Shown piece after piece: positions 1 to 25,095 of a stretch of 64,000 nt of DNA. Numbering within the stretch: position 1 is the first letter of the stretch; every line of letters starts with the position of its first letter. Source of the DNA: Lytechinus variegatus (taxonomy: Eukaryota; Echinodermata; Echinoidea; Temnopleuroida; Toxopneustidae); contig NC_054741.1 of assembly GCF_018143015.1 (NCBI RefSeq), positions 7,690,683 through 7,754,682 of the forward strand. Reading direction: 5' to 3'. Both the position numbers and the translations under genes were made by a program. The notes beneath the pieces are model-generated. The model had not been told where the DNA came from. It ran no database searches and was given only the letters and a program-made list of their open reading frames with translations.

Positions 1-105
1 TTGTCATAATCCATTCCTACAGGAGAAGACGTTTTAACGCTCAAAAATCTATAATTTGCAATTTTGCATCGCGCAGAATGAATGTAAACAAACAACAAAT
101 TGGGA

Positions 106-223
106 TTTAATGATTGTGCGCAGGCGCAATGCACTATGTTCACGTTGAACTGTCTTGTGACGTCATTAGCCGTACACAGCCTGGGAGTCGTATTCTGCAC
201 AGAAATTCACGATTTCCATCAAA
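106..223 (+). promoter_or_regulatory. Rab2 promoter with NRF1-type and CRE motifs
   Basis: Immediately upstream of the Rab2 start codon there is a TGCGCAGGCGCA motif at 117-128, close to the NRF1 consensus, and a perfect CRE palindrome TGACGTCA at 158-165. No TATA box is evident. These are motifs read directly from sequence. That they drive Rab2 is inferred from their position 60-110 bp before the ATG, typical for TATA-less housekeeping promoters. The transcription start cannot be seen. Confidence 0.5.
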
Positions 224-12307
<12,084 letters not shown>

Positions 12308-15300
12308 TCCAACCCCCTCTGGTTGGATTTAAATGCCCTTCCTTTAATCTGGAGCTCCTCACTCCATGTAGGATAACCTCAAGTCCCCAGCCCTTGCCTG
12401 CTAGTATTCTGCCGTTCTCCCTTTCGTACCCGTCTATGACCATAGATGGTTTGGGCTCAGGATCCCTTACTGCCCAAGCCATTCCTATTCTGTGCAAGAG
12501 ATGACTTTCCTAGGTAGGTCAGTCCATCCCTCTCCTATCTATCACCAAACGTCCGTTCCCCGTACCCCTGGCCATGTCATATCCACGGACTCTCGCCATG
12601 TTCAACATATCTGCAGGCGCCAATGGAGCAGGGTTATTGATACGTGTCTGCCGACGGCTCTGGGTTAAAATTGCAATGTATTGAAATGTGCACTTCATGT
12701 AGATTATGTGTACATTGTGATTTGATGAACATGGCATGCTTTATTGCGATATGAAGGGGAGAAGTAAATATATATTGAAGAGCCCTATTAAACAGAATAC
12801 TCTTGGGGAGATGTTACTCTCGTGTAAATAGCCATGTACTTGTGGATATAATAGTCAAGTGGTCTGGTAATACTGTGCATTCTTGGAAATTTTACTAGAT
12901 TCTTTTTGTAGCATGATAAGAAATGTATGTTTTAATATGTGATCACATTGATAATGTTCTCATGGCACACAGCCATCTATGAAGCACTAAATGAATGTTA
13001 AAATTTAATGAAGTATTATCTGAAACAGTATATTATCATTTCAAACTTTTAAAAATAAAGTGAAGGTAATTCTAAAGCAACCATATCCATATACTGAAAT
13101 CTATATAACCTAAAAGATACAGTTTTTGTATTCATTTTGCAATTTAGGTTTTTGGGGAAAGTGAATAAGGGATCAACATCTTCTAGCAAGAAATATTAAG
13201 AAATTAGCATGTGAATCCTATTTGATCCATAGCCTATCTACATGTACATGTCATCTGTAGAATATGAATGAAACCTAATTTCCTTATAATCCTTTCATTT
13301 TTTAAGTAACAGATCGATTGCCAAATGATCATGATTATTCACAAGTGTCACAAGTGTAATAATATTGATGAGTGTAGGAATAAGAGAAGATTGTATAAAA
13401 TCTTGCTACAGAGGGAACCATGTTTTGTATTAGTAAGGTGTCATGCTATCAAGATGTTTTTCTGGAGATGGTTTGATTTTAGTTTTTTTTTTCAATACCA
13501 GAGTTAGATTTTACCAGTTGCCCCCCCCCCCCTCCCTAAAGAAGAATTGTCAACCTTCAAAGCAAACTTCCACCAAATCTGAATTTACCTGTTATCTTTT
13601 ATTTTTACTTCAAATGATGCCAATATCATCAATCAGTATTGGTTGATTATTTTGATTTCATGTAGGGTCTGGCAAATTGTGCAAAAAATGGCCATTCTTT
13701 GGTTTTTGTTTTGGGAAGGAAGGGTGGAGGGGTCAACTTGTGTGTGTATGATTACTAGAAACGAATAGAAACGAAATTGATTTAACAGAGATATATTATC
13801 ATGCATTCCATATAGTGTCTCTGTATTTATCAGTGATATATTTCTTCTTTTAATGTGATTATCTCTTTCACTCAAGTTTGTGTTTGTTATTAGCTGGTTA
13901 ATAGATGATTGAATAAAATGAAAAGGAGGTACTCGCGGTTCCTTGCTTGAGAGATGGAACATCATCAGGTTTACAATTTCATGCCACTCTTTTAAATTAA
14001 GTATCGGATTTTTTGGTTTTTCATTTATTGGAGATGCAATTCACTCCAATGTTCATATATTGATTTTTTATAGTATTTTTGGTCTAATCTTCCCCGATTG
14101 ACTTATTTGAGATCACTTCAAATAATTCTTTCTATGAGTGTTTTTTCTTTTTCTTTTTGGCATGAAAGTGTTGTTCGAAATGTTAAATCTTTCTTGTATT
14201 GAATCGCAGAGTAGGACTTGCCAGAAGTCGGAACTTCTTTGATAGTTAGTATATAGCGTGGATGTTTATGTGTTTATTTATTAAATTATTATATTAATGG
14301 ATTGAGATAGGGAAAAGGTATTTATCTGGTTATGTGGATCATCAAATGAATTATTTCTTTAAAGTTATATTAACATATCAAATTTGCCTCCCAGACATTG
14401 ACAACAACAACAAAATTGTAATGAATATATATATTCTAGAGTATACTAGTAAGTAATAATGTTATTAAGTTTTTCAGAAGGATTGTTTATACTTGGATAG
14501 GATGAGAAATATAGGGTCTGATGTTAAGTCATATAACAGAGTACTGGTAAGTCGGCAAGTGATCAAGTGCACCTAATTTTTGTGCAATGTCTGTGCAGTT
14601 TAGAGGTAGAAATATGCATTACATGTCTAGTATGGCTAGGTTGAGGCTAGACTATCTGGGGAAAAATGGAAATGGACAATAACACTTAGGAAATCATAGA
14701 CAGCCAAGTCTGTCAGTTTGATGGGTGTTTTTTTTTGACAGCCATTGATTCTTCTACATATGTAATTCCATGGACAGTGAAGCGGGACATAGTCTGAGTG
14801 TAGCATCAGCGACAGATAACGGAATATTTTTATCTGAAAAAAGTTGATGCTTTTGGTCTCATCACACATTACAGGCATTTCATGTTATTGCATTCTTGTG
14901 CCCATTATTTATTTTAGGGTGTGCATTATTGTTACACTGCAAGAAGTGCAACAAAATGTCCACTTTGTGAAATATTCCATGTTTACAATAATATAGGATT
15001 GTTGGCTTACATTCATCAATTCGGTACGATTTGTAAAAATTTCTATTTGATATTCATGAATTGAATGATGAAACAGATAGGTTAGTATTAAACCAGTACT
15101 TAATGCCTTGTGTTTATATACCATGGTGTTTAGTGGTACAGGGTGTATCATAAAACCACAAGAAAGCATGAAATCCATCTGATTTTCAACAAGGTTTTTA
15201 TATGATTATCATTGTGCATGGATCGACCCCACCCCCATTCCCAGCCAATTTTATTTTGTAAAATTTTTGTATAATGTAATGTCCACATTTTATCCCTATA

Positions 15301-16150
15301 CATAAGAGCATGAAAATTTGATATTTCAGTACCATTAATCTTATAAATCTTCTCGACCACAAATAAGTTCATCATTAGCAAGCAATGTTTGATACAACAC
15401 AGGTCATCCAGTTGCACAGATGCAAAGTGACAAGGTTAGCATAATTTGTAATAGATTTAATGAGACTTCATGATTTGTAGATTTAATGATTTTTTACCCG
15501 ATTGCTAAGACAGCATGAGTACTGGTTCTTGTAAACAAGCAACCATGACCTGGTAATGATGATAAATGCCTTATGAAAGGGCATGAGGACTCCCAGTGGG
15601 AATCTGGCGAGCATTTCATAAAAGGACTTGTCTGACGTTTCATCCGACAAACCCTGTTTTATCCGACAGTTACCATAGAAACAGTGCCTCTCAGCCAATC
15701 AAAATCTAGAAAAGATGTCAGATCCGACAACTTGTCAGACAAAAATATTGATGAAACACTCCTAAGGAGAATCTACATATTCCCACCCAGCATATGAGTA
15801 ATATTGCCCTGCACTGTTGAACATAGACTTTGTGGTAGGGGGAATGGATTCAGGTTTTGTTGTCGTTGTCCTGACCTTTTTTTTTCCAAGACCTTTATGC
15901 AATGGGTGTACCCTCGTGAGAACTGTTAGCTTCATTATCAAAGTAAACAAGAGTACAATGTCGTTGATCATATTGTATGGAACTGTAACATCAATTTAAT
16001 TTGTAAATAAACACTTAGGTATACACATGCAAGTTTATTTTTTAAAATGTATGTATACAGTGTTACTGTTTTGTCTTGGTAACTGGTTGAAATGGAGAGT
16101 TATGCACATTCTTTGTGTGAATAAAAATAAGTTAATTGTACACATGATTG
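12308..16150 (+). other. Rab2 3' UTR and downstream sequence
   Basis: No coding exon is recognisable after the Rab2 stop. AATAAA-type signals occur at 13054-13059 and again near 13914, 16005 and 16124, so the 3' UTR may be from 0.75 to 3.8 kb long. A MITE lies at 15608-15763. ORFs here are short and overlap on both strands without similarity that I recognise. Confidence 0.4.
15608..15763. mobile_element. 156-bp TCCGACAA-family MITE
   Basis: The ends gcatttcataaaagg and attgatgaaacactcc are imperfect inverted repeats. The interior carries pairs of cttgtc/gacaag and tccgac words and the phrase ctcagccaatcaaaatc. The reverse complement of 24847-25002 matches it almost throughout, with a few indels. 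Confidence 0.7.
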
Positions 16151-19100
16151 GTTTTACCAGCAAAGAAAATTGAAATTAACTTTTCTTTATGATAATTACA
16201 TATTTCTTAACCCCCACAAAGACAATATTTAGACAATGTAGATTCTTGATCATTGTTTTGGAACAAGGAGGCTTGAATGGGTATTTTCAGCAAGAACATG
16301 TATAAGCAGATTCCATAAGGGGATTTCTGCCCACTGTGACATGCAGCAAATGTGATCTTGCAAATACTCATCCATTCCGAGTTGAAAGTTAAGTGATCAG
16401 TAATATCGAAACAATTTCATGATGGTCTGTTGATATGGATTTTCATATATTTTCATATCCAATTTTTTGTTGTGCTATCTTCAGGCTTGCAGTTAAATTT
16501 ATTGTTTCAATCATTGTTAAAAGCAAGCTACTGTAAGCTCACTGTCAAAGTGGCATAATTCCATTCTGAAAAATAATTGAATTGAAAGATAAGTCAACCA
16601 TATTTCTTCTGTGATTTGTCTGACATTGAATTTATAGTGATTTTTTTTCTCCAACTGAAAAAGGTCATATATTTATAGGTGCAATCAATATAAGTATTAT
16701 TATTGTTTTCTTTCTTTAGCACACATTTGTATAAGCCTCCTGGCAAAGTAGATTTATGCTTTTTAAAATGAATATGTTGATTTTGAAATCTAATCAATTT
16801 TGTTCATCACTCTGTCCATTGTACTTATGTTTGAAAATGTAAATTATGTGGATAACTTCTTAACAAGATAATGAACATACATGGGAAATAATGCATTATT
16901 TATCAACATTTCTCAAAGTAATTGTGTTAATTTTCAGTCTTTTGATGAAAGCTCTTTCTAAGATATATGTGACAAGTTAATTTGAGAGTATCATATTTCA
17001 AATTTTTGTATTTTTCCCTTTTATATTTCTAATTTCTATGACCCTCAAATCCTGTTCCGCGTATACATGTATTACAATGGTTTAAGCGCACTGCACAAAC
17101 ATATATCGGATGTTAACGTCTACAACTATGTATGCATATATGTGTACTGGAGTTTAAAACTTCTACATATGTATATATATTAATATATGCCAACATATTT
17201 CTATGTATAGTATGTCTCTCCCATAGTTAAACATGTCACATTTAATCAGCATCACAAGAACTTGCATCCTCTGGCTCAGATTTTATATATAAAAAAAGGA
17301 AGACTGGATTATTCTTACCAGTATTTTGTTTCCAGTTTAAAGTAGTTATGTCAACACAATTTTCAGCAGTTCTGTAAAAGTACTCATAAAAAGAGTAAGC
17401 TATGTCACTCTGTGGCTCTAAAACATATCTCAAGTTTAAGAATTTTTGCAAAACAGCTTGGAAAAAGCTGATTTGTCAATTTATGGAAATAGTTCAAAGA
17501 ACCTCATACAACAATCCACCAACTACATGTATGTGTCACTCACTGAAGTTAAGAATCTAAAAAAGATATATATATTTATATTTCTCAGTGTATCAACATT
17601 AGAGCCTACTGTAGATAAGACTTCATTTGGTCTACCTTTATAGATAATGTGCTGGATGATTTTAAACCTCCCTTCTTAAAAGTACTTTGCTGCTCATCTT
17701 ACCCGTGCTGTATTGTTTCTAGTAATTAGATAGATGTATGCATTTTGATTCATTCTATGTACTTTCTCTGTATATCTGATCTGATTAATAACAATTGTGG
17801 CATGGAAGATGATTAAAATTGGTCACCAAAACCAGATATGTTAAAAAGAGATCTTGTTCATTAGATGTGCTGAATTCTATTGTTCTCCATAAAAAGGAAA
17901 AGGAGTAAGTGAAGCTTGAGAAAAATCTGACAAACAGAAACAATTAGATATTGCAAAAAAAAAATGTAGTCATACTTGTTCCCAAATGTCATGACAAGTC
18001 TCTCAGTCACATTTCGATGTCAATATATCCACCACTTTTCACTGGCGGCATATTGGTCTAGACACCGGCTTCATCTACTTTCCATTGCTCTTCCCAACAT
18101 GTGCTAATCCTACTTTAAAGCCACTTCATCTACTAACCATTTGTTCTACATGTAATTACCATATTGATAGCCCATTTACAACTTTGTCCAATTTCCAATT
18201 AGGCTCTACCCATTTCGTCTAAATATTCACTTGGTCAAACACTATTCAGTCTATATGATTAGATGCTGTTTTATGAATCAAATTTTCATATCACAAAATG
18301 GAAGTGAAAAATGTTCACCATCTGGGCAATAGACTACATGAGAATTGTACCAAGTAGGAACTATATCAAGTGTAGTGCACACCAAACTGATGATTGACCA
18401 AATGGTTTTAGCCCATGTGGTTATCCTGTGACTTTTGATCACTGCGAAGGGGTGTAACAAGCCAGGCAAGACGACTTCAAAATTGGAATGTCAAGAAATA
18501 TAATTTTATTACATTTAGTATTATCTTTCACTACGGTAATGGCATTCAAAAGTTGCATAGCCGATGATTTTAAAGCATTTGAAGGTGAAATTCATCACTG
18601 ACAAAACCTAGATTCCATTACGTGAAGGCTTGTAATCAATAACTGGATGACAATGGCAAAACTAGATCACTTAATATAAGATAATTTGTTCAAAATCTTG
18701 ACCAGAAATCAATTCAAGTTCTTTCTTATATGAAATCCATAACAAACCATTGTGCTATGGGACTTGCTTCCAAAAGTTACAGCCAAAATGGACTTGAAGT
18801 GAGATAGAATTCATTTATATAATTGCTCTACTGCTTGTAATATCGATTCAAGGCCGTTTTTAAGTCACAGACCAGATAATTCTATGACACAATGGGTGAT
18901 TTCAAGATAAACGTTCAGCGTTGGTGTTGGCCTTGAGAGCATAGAAAGGCTGCTGAACCGAGTTGGGTTCAGAAGAATCAAGAATGATACTGATTTTGTT
19001 TTCAATAACTCAAGACATCACGCCTCTAGCTGCTGAACCTCTCAACTTTATGTGAGAAGTCTCAACACACAACACCAGATTTCAACACCTTAACTTAAAT

Positions 19101-20680
19101 TACCCATTGTATAAAGAAATTGCTTTTAGGATTATTTTCTGAATTTTTAGATCCAAATATCAGCAATCTGACACAGTGGGCAAATGCAATACAGCCCATA
19201 ATAGAAGATATATCTGTATACAGTGCAATGAAGATGATGATTGAAACCAAGTTAAAACATTATTTTAAACATTTTATAATACACACCTCTTTGGAAATGT
19301 CGAAATACAAAGGAAATTTATGTAAGTTGCGAGGATGGCCCACATGCAATAAAGAGATAGTGGCATGGGATGAACTGGGGTCCATTTTCATAAATACTAT
19401 CAGATTGATTGGTTGCAGATCTCTGTTAGGGCAAAGTAACCATAAGATATTCTTCATGAAACTGAAAAATAGAACTCTGTTCTGACCTATGACTTTTGTC
19501 CATAACAAAGGTAATTTGATCAATACCCATTTACGTAACCTGGGATGAGTGCAGCACAAAGTGGATCAATTTCTTGCTGAAGGAATACACAAAATACATG
19601 GCTTGGACTCTTGCTGAGGGAATGCAAAATCCATGTTTTCAAACCCATGACCCTCCGTTTCATAGTCTAGAGACTCATCCACACTGGGCCACAATGCTCA
19701 AAAGCATTGATTATGTTAATGCTATATATAGGTTTTCATACCACATTATTGAGGAACTGCTTGCAACTAAAAATATAGCTATTTCAACTCTCAAAAGGCC
19801 AAATGAAGCATGCAAAAATATAAGAAAATGCTGATATGAGTTTAAAAGCTGCAAGAATAACAATAGCAAACATGGGTATGATGCTATGAGAATAGCTTCA
19901 AATAGTATATTTCTTTGTTTAAGAATATTAACTCTGACTCTAAATTTTTCAAATTAACCTGTCATCTACTAAGTAAAACTAAATCATACATGCAATATCA
20001 GTGTAAAAACTGCAAAAAAAGAATAAATTTTTTCACAAAAATAACATGAACATGAACAGAGTACATCTTCAAAAACATTTTAAGAAACAAATTAATCTAG
20101 AACATGTTTCATGGAAACTACTTTTCATTTTCAATATACTATATTAATTGTAATAAAGCCCAGAACAGAAATTCATCAAATATAGAAACATGTAACAGTA
20201 TCATTATAAAGAAAATGCAAAAAAGGAAATACAACACTAATGTTTATAATTACTAACTTGAGAAAAAAATGTTTCTAATTGATGTAATTCTCTTCCAGAA
20301 AAGAGCATTGCAAATATCAAAGCATTCAAACACAATATTTCTAATGATAAGATAAAATAAATGTCAATGAAATATTGTCCTTTGTTGTGATGCGATAATG
20401 ATATTCCTCTGAAGATTGAACTACACTGTAGAATACAAGTTTTCAATGCAATCTATCATGTACAACAGCAATGTGTAAATACGTTGAGTACAATTAATAG
20501 TACGCCTATAGCTCTGTTAGAACTGATTCAACTTCACCTAGTTCACTTCTTCTACACATGAGGCTGACTCTACATTATTCATCATCATAATGTTTCTAAA
20601 TGTTAAAGTATGGTAGTAAAGTACTATTTTTGCCATCAACATGGAAATGCAATTCACAGTCTACACACACTTTGGTAGCT
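16151..20680. other. Gene-poor interval between convergent Rab2 and HSF5-like genes
   Basis: No exon, RNA gene or well-bounded repeat was recognised. The longest open stretches (121 codons at 19120-19485 +, 99 codons at 19260-19559 -) overlap each other and resemble nothing I know. The 3' UTR of the HSF5-like gene must extend leftwards into this interval. A minus-strand AATAAA (tttatt on the + strand at 18505-18510) is one possible end. Confidence 0.4.
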
Positions 20681-23450
20681 TCATGACTGTAAATGATGGC
20701 AAGTATCGCCAAGAATGTAAGTTTGATGATCAACCTTCTGTTGTGTAAAATGACTGTTTGGTCTGTTTGGCGTACATCTCTGCCCTCTCTCTCTCATTAT
20801 CACAATCGTTCCACACAAACCGACGGTGTGGTTGCTGGGGGGAGGGGGGGATGACTCCTCCCCAACTTCTATTAAAGCTGAATATGAGCGAGGGATCTCC
20901 TCTAATTCATGCTTGACCACTACTTTCTTAAAAGTCTCCCTTGTGACATCTCTTTTCTCTCCGTTATCATCCTTCACAATGCTGTTGCCATGGTTACATA
21001 AAGGAGGGCTTGGATAGTTGACCTGAGGCCTATGGATAGCAGGAGACCCTGGGTGATATGGCACTGTTAATGAAGAGAAACATACAATTACAGATTTATT
21101 TGACTGTTCATAACTTGTTTGATTTATGGATACCTCAAACCTGGGGGAGGGGGGGGGGGTTAAGAAATTTTATGCCAAATTTCTTTAATTGGACTATATT
21201 ATTGATCCTTAAACAGACTGACTAAACATGTGGTGTGAAAGTAAAGGAAAAACACCGCAGTAGACCAAGTTATGATTTGGAAAATGAAGAAAAGCTATCA
21301 ATGTATCAAACAAACAACAATGACAAAAAAAGCATAACAATCATACTTGCTCCAATTTACTAATGTTCCTTATTCTATTTAAACATGATGTAAGCTACAG
21401 TGGTGTATGGAGGGGAATGCATGTAAACTTTCCAAGTCACCTATAAAATTACTGCATACAATGTCTGATCTCATCTACTACTCCCCCTGTGAACTTTTTC
21501 AGTAATGGCATGGGAACTTGCTAAAAATTATAATATAAAAAAAGTCTTAATATATACAAAGGAGAGCTGCTCCAACACAAAGAAGTTGTAGATTTATTTT
21601 GAAGTTTGCTTATGAATACCAGTATTGTAATCATCAATGACCGAGTATTAGATAATTATTAACATTCAACACTAATTTCAGTCTTTCACTTCTCTCACTG
21701 TTAAAATTCAATAAGTACTTAAATTGTCAAAACTGATCGATTTAACCTGGTAATTTAGCCCGATAAAATAAAGCGTATAATTACTCGACATCATGTTCTC
21801 TGGAGGAAGGGCAGAAGTAGGACTATACAGCATGGCAGGAGTTGATGGATAAGCACTCATGTAGGGAACTGTATGAGCAGAAAAGTCCAGGACCTGCTGA
21901 TAACCATACATTTCTTGCTCCATCCCAGCAGGCCTTGAACAGCAGCTAGATCCTAAGACAGGAGACCAAAATGATGTGCTGGGTGTCTGATTGATGTTTG
22001 CATAATCTGTGAATCAGGAGTAGAGCAGAAAAGAAAAAACAGAGAAATGAATATGCATGAAAAAGAGCAAACATTAGGCCTACTTTGTAAAACAATATCA
22101 ATGAAATTGAGAGAAAAGTTCATTTTGTTTTAAATCCTCATACCTGTACTTTTTTGGACAATCTGCCAAATTGAGAATGAAAGGCTTTCTAATTAAAAAT
22201 AAAATTTATTTGGGGGTTGCTTAGAAAAAAATAGTCAAGTCTCAAAAGATGCTTTCAGACACTCCCTATATACATGTATGATAGTGAACTGATGATTGAT
22301 CGCACACTTCTACTAGGGAAATCTTTAATAGTGATTTAAGTTTAAGTGCATTCGAACCTAAAGAAGGTGATTCTGGGTAAACTCTTGGAGGCATTCCCAA
22401 ATTTGGGCTTTGCTGGAAAACCATGCACTTTTGCAATGATGGCAAATGGGCACCTTCCTCGAGGAGTTGTTTGGCTTTTGAAATGAGTTTGGACTTTGAG
22501 CTGGAAGAAGACTGCGAAGAAGGGCTACTTTCACTTGAGGTGTCTCCTTTGACGTGAGAATATTTCTGCCCTTGTGCCCAGAGAACCTTTGCACTTGATT
22601 TTTTCAACAAAGCAGAAGCATTCGGAGATTCCTCCCCAAGATCGTCAGCATCAGATGACTCTGTTTCTGAATCTGGAGGAGGTCTAGTATCAGCACATGC
22701 CGAGTGTTCAAGTTTGTGGTGCGGCCTTTGGTGCACAAAATGTTGCTGAGCTAGTGCTAAAGATGATATCGAAGATGAGTAAACATACTGGCACCCATAG
22801 GACGAAGTTTGTGAACAGTGGATAGGTCTTGATTTGGCATACTTATTGCCATTGCCAATGACAGTCCCAGTAACGGCAGTGAACGAAGTCGGTGGTGTCG
22901 CACTCTGACTCTGTCCACATCTACCCAAGATCTGATACATGTTTCCAGTATTATTTGGTCCGTTATGCCCGTAGTCGTAGAAAGCGGTCTCGCCTCGACT
23001 TTGGCCGAAACTGGGGCGACGTTTGTTGGCGGAGCTGGTACGCCTGACTCTCGGAAGGAGATCGGGGCGATGCTGGACGAAAAAGTTGTGAGCAAAGCAT
23101 TGCAGCTGGTTAGAAATAGAACTGCGTTTCGTGCTCATCTTGTAATCAGTTAATTTGACATTGGCGGTTGAAGCAATTTTTCTAAATCCGTAGAGATTGA
23201 GTTGACGCACAAAACTAGAGAAATTTTGAGTCTTAAAAATGCTGTATTCGCCGGACCTGAGCACTTCTTCTTTGAAGTGATGTGCATCTACAACTACAAT
23301 TGTGCCACAGCTGCTCCATTGAATGGAATTATAATTGGGATCATTCACCAACTTCCAAAGTTTTCCTGGAAAAGCATTCACATTGCAATTGATCGAGGAC
23401 GATTCATTTGTGCAACTGACGTTGTTAAACCGTGGTATTTTCAGTGACAT
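20681..23450 (-). CDS. HSF5: HSF5-like heat shock factor, multi-exon
   Basis: The first coding exon starts at the ATG at 23448-23450 and encodes a winged-helix HSF DNA-binding domain. Visible landmarks are FPGKLWKLVN (from about residue 27), FKTQNFSSFVRQLNLYGFRK (residues 72-91, the recognition helix), then HRPDLLPRVRRTSSANK (residues 127-143). The last motif is typical of HSF5/HSFY rather than HSF1-4. No coiled-coil trimerisation region like HSF1 is apparent; the rest is Ser/Pro-rich with an acidic SETESSDADDLGEES tract. Downstream exons: 22006-21785 and 21063-20681. They join as MMS|MPYHPGSP and end in TGA. The 3' end of exon 1 (between about 22270 and 22330) and a possible small exon at 22144-22188 are uncertain. 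Vertebrate HSF5 is a testis-enriched factor needed in male meiosis; the role here is inferred only from family. About 530 residues in all. Confidence 0.85.
22144..22188 (-). CDS. Possible HSF5-like micro-exon
   Basis: On the minus strand a strong donor (tacag|gtatgag) sits at 22143. It is preceded by acceptors that would give a 45-nt exon (to 22188) or a 19-nt exon (to 22162). Both end in the phase required by the exon at 22006, reading IVQKST|DYANINQ. Which acceptor is used, and where exon 1 ends, cannot be settled by eye. Confidence 0.35.
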
Positions 23451-23559
23451 TTTTCTTCCTTTCAGCACCGTTCCCCTTTTGGCTGAAATTCGAAAATAGA
23501 GTGAAAATAATATATCTCAGATCCGGGTCTCAGACGTCTCATCAGTGGTCCGCGTATTA

Positions 23560-23860
23560 TATGTAAAGACTTAACTTGTGTTGAAATCACCATTAATCAC
23601 GTCAGTGCGCGCGTGTAGTAAAGTTTTGTTCGATAATAATTCGACGCAACAGCTGATGATGATCGATTTCATGCGCGCGCTTAAGCTTGCGCTTTGCATG
23701 CGCGTAATATGCGTACTTAGATTGTGCGCGTTTTATTGCGCATGTTCGAATTCGAATTATATGCTGTATTGTATGCGGTGTGCGCGTGCTGAGACGGGCC
23801 TTTAAGGGCGTGCGGTGCAGGTGGTTTCACGCGCGCGCGTCTTTAGAACTAGCTAGATAG
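23560..23860. promoter_or_regulatory. CpG-rich HSF5-like promoter region with alternating gcgc tracts
   Basis: Just upstream of the minus-strand HSF5-like start the AT-rich background gives way to repeated gcgcgc, tgcgcg and catgcgcg stretches. This is consistent with an unmethylated CpG-rich promoter and with alternating purine-pyrimidine DNA. Assignment to this gene is inferred from position. Confidence 0.4.
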
Positions 23861-24244
23861 GGGATTGTGACTTTTCGCAAAACAAATTACTGACGCGACG
23901 GGATCTTGCCGAACGGTTTTGAAAGTACCCAGTTGTTGTGTGTCCGGACGATCAATTTTAGATCATTTGGAAAATTTACAAGCAAAGTTTCATCAATTTT
24001 TGGTACAAAATCTTAGGAAATATTATAGAGAACAAAATAGAAGATGATTAAAACTATTGAATTCATATTTTTAGTGTCCGGACACCCGACCCCCCATCCT
24101 ATGAGGTGCTGCATGACCATGTCCATGTTAACAATCACAATGAGATACCGGTATTCATTCTTTTCATCCATGCATGTATCTGAGTTGCCCCGCATGCTAT
24201 TTTGATCTAAATTCTAGAAAATTATAGATAATTCCAGACCTCGC

Positions 24245-24280
24245 ACTATCCTGCACTCTGACGTCAGAGTGCAGGATAGT
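24245..24280. repeat. 36-bp perfect palindrome centred on a CRE
   Basis: Each arm starts with ACTATCCTGCACTC and the centre is TGACGTCA. A third partial arm, gagtgcaggatagtgc, follows at about 24303-24318 next to another gacgtca. The sequence could form a hairpin or cruciform, and may be the tip of a degraded foldback element. Confidence 0.8.
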
Positions 24281-24359
24281 CTACTTTTGGTATGACGTCA
24301 GCCTGAGTGCAGGATAGTGCATTTTGGATGCAATACTAGTAGTGCAATTCGCTGAATAT

Positions 24360-24456
24360 CAGGGGCGGATCCAGGATTTTGAAATAGGGGGGCGCCAGCG
24401 GCGAGGGAGCGAAGCGACCGAGCGGGGGAGGGTGTGGGAGGGGGGATCCGCCACTG
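24360..24456. mobile_element. 97-bp MITE with GGCGGATCC ends
   Basis: CAGGGGCGGATCC on the left is matched by GGATCCGCCACTG on the right (13-bp TIR, one mismatch). The interior is GC-rich (gcgagggagcgaagcgaccgagcg). The ends are those of the 2.2-kb element at 25472-27712, of which this may be an extreme deletion derivative. Confidence 0.65.
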
Positions 24457-24559
24457 GTCATGTACGTTTTCACTGAAATGTATAGGTCAGACATAAAAAT
24501 TTTTTTGATAACCTTTTTTTTCTTTTCTTTTTTTTGCTTGTCAATTTTTTTCCTGCGTC

Positions 24560-24796
24560 CCCCCGTCAATTCACGTGGACCCCTCCTGAAACGTGTGTTG
24601 TCCCCCCCCCCTAAAATTTAGGTTGATGACCTTTTTTTTTTTTTTTTTTTTGCTTGTCAAAAATTTTTGGTTAGCAACTCCTAAAATTTAGGTTGATAAC
24701 CTTTTTGGGGGGCGCTTGTCAAATTTTTTACCTGTCTCCATCCCAAAATTTCAGGTGGACACCCCCTAAATTTTTTTGGCTTCCGCCGCCAATGGG
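24560..24796. repeat. GGCGGCGGAAGC-family repeat with internal duplication
   Basis: Ends in ggcttccgccgccaatg. The module cctaaaatttaggttgat(g/a)acctttt...gcttgtcaa occurs twice in tandem, separated by a 22-T run. Related to 3666-3805 and 29605-29793. Confidence 0.6.
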
Positions 24797-24846
24797 GAAG
24801 TTACAAAATTGATGCAGAGGTCAAATGGCAGAGGTTCGAGCCCTGG

Positions 24847-25002
24847 GGAGCGTTTCATCAATATTTTCATCCGACAAGTTGTCAGATCTGACATCTTTCC
24901 ATGATTTTGATTGGCTGAGAGGCACTGTTCCTATGGTAACCGTCGGATAAAATGGGACTTGTCGGATAAACGTCCGACAAGTCCTTTCATGAAACGCCCC
25001 CC
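24847..25002. mobile_element. 156-bp TCCGACAA-family MITE, inverted copy
   Basis: The termini ggagcgtttcatcaa and catgaaacgcccc are inverted repeats. Internal tccgac/gtcgga words can fold on each other. It is the reverse complement of the 15608-15763 family member with a similar length. Confidence 0.75.
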
Positions 25003-25095
25003 AGGTCACGCTTTCGGACCCGGGCTTTCGGATGGTGACGTTAAAGGTCGATCCCAAGCAGACGAAAATAATCATCTGATTGATACACTGGAAAA

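Noticed and set aside
15483-15698. Matching ORF products at 15483-15698 (-) and 24911-25174 (+)
   Set aside because: Both fall across copies of the same 156-bp non-coding MITE.
19120-19559. Overlapping 121- and 99-codon ORFs as genes
   Set aside because: Antiparallel overlap, no recognisable similarity, no splice or promoter context.
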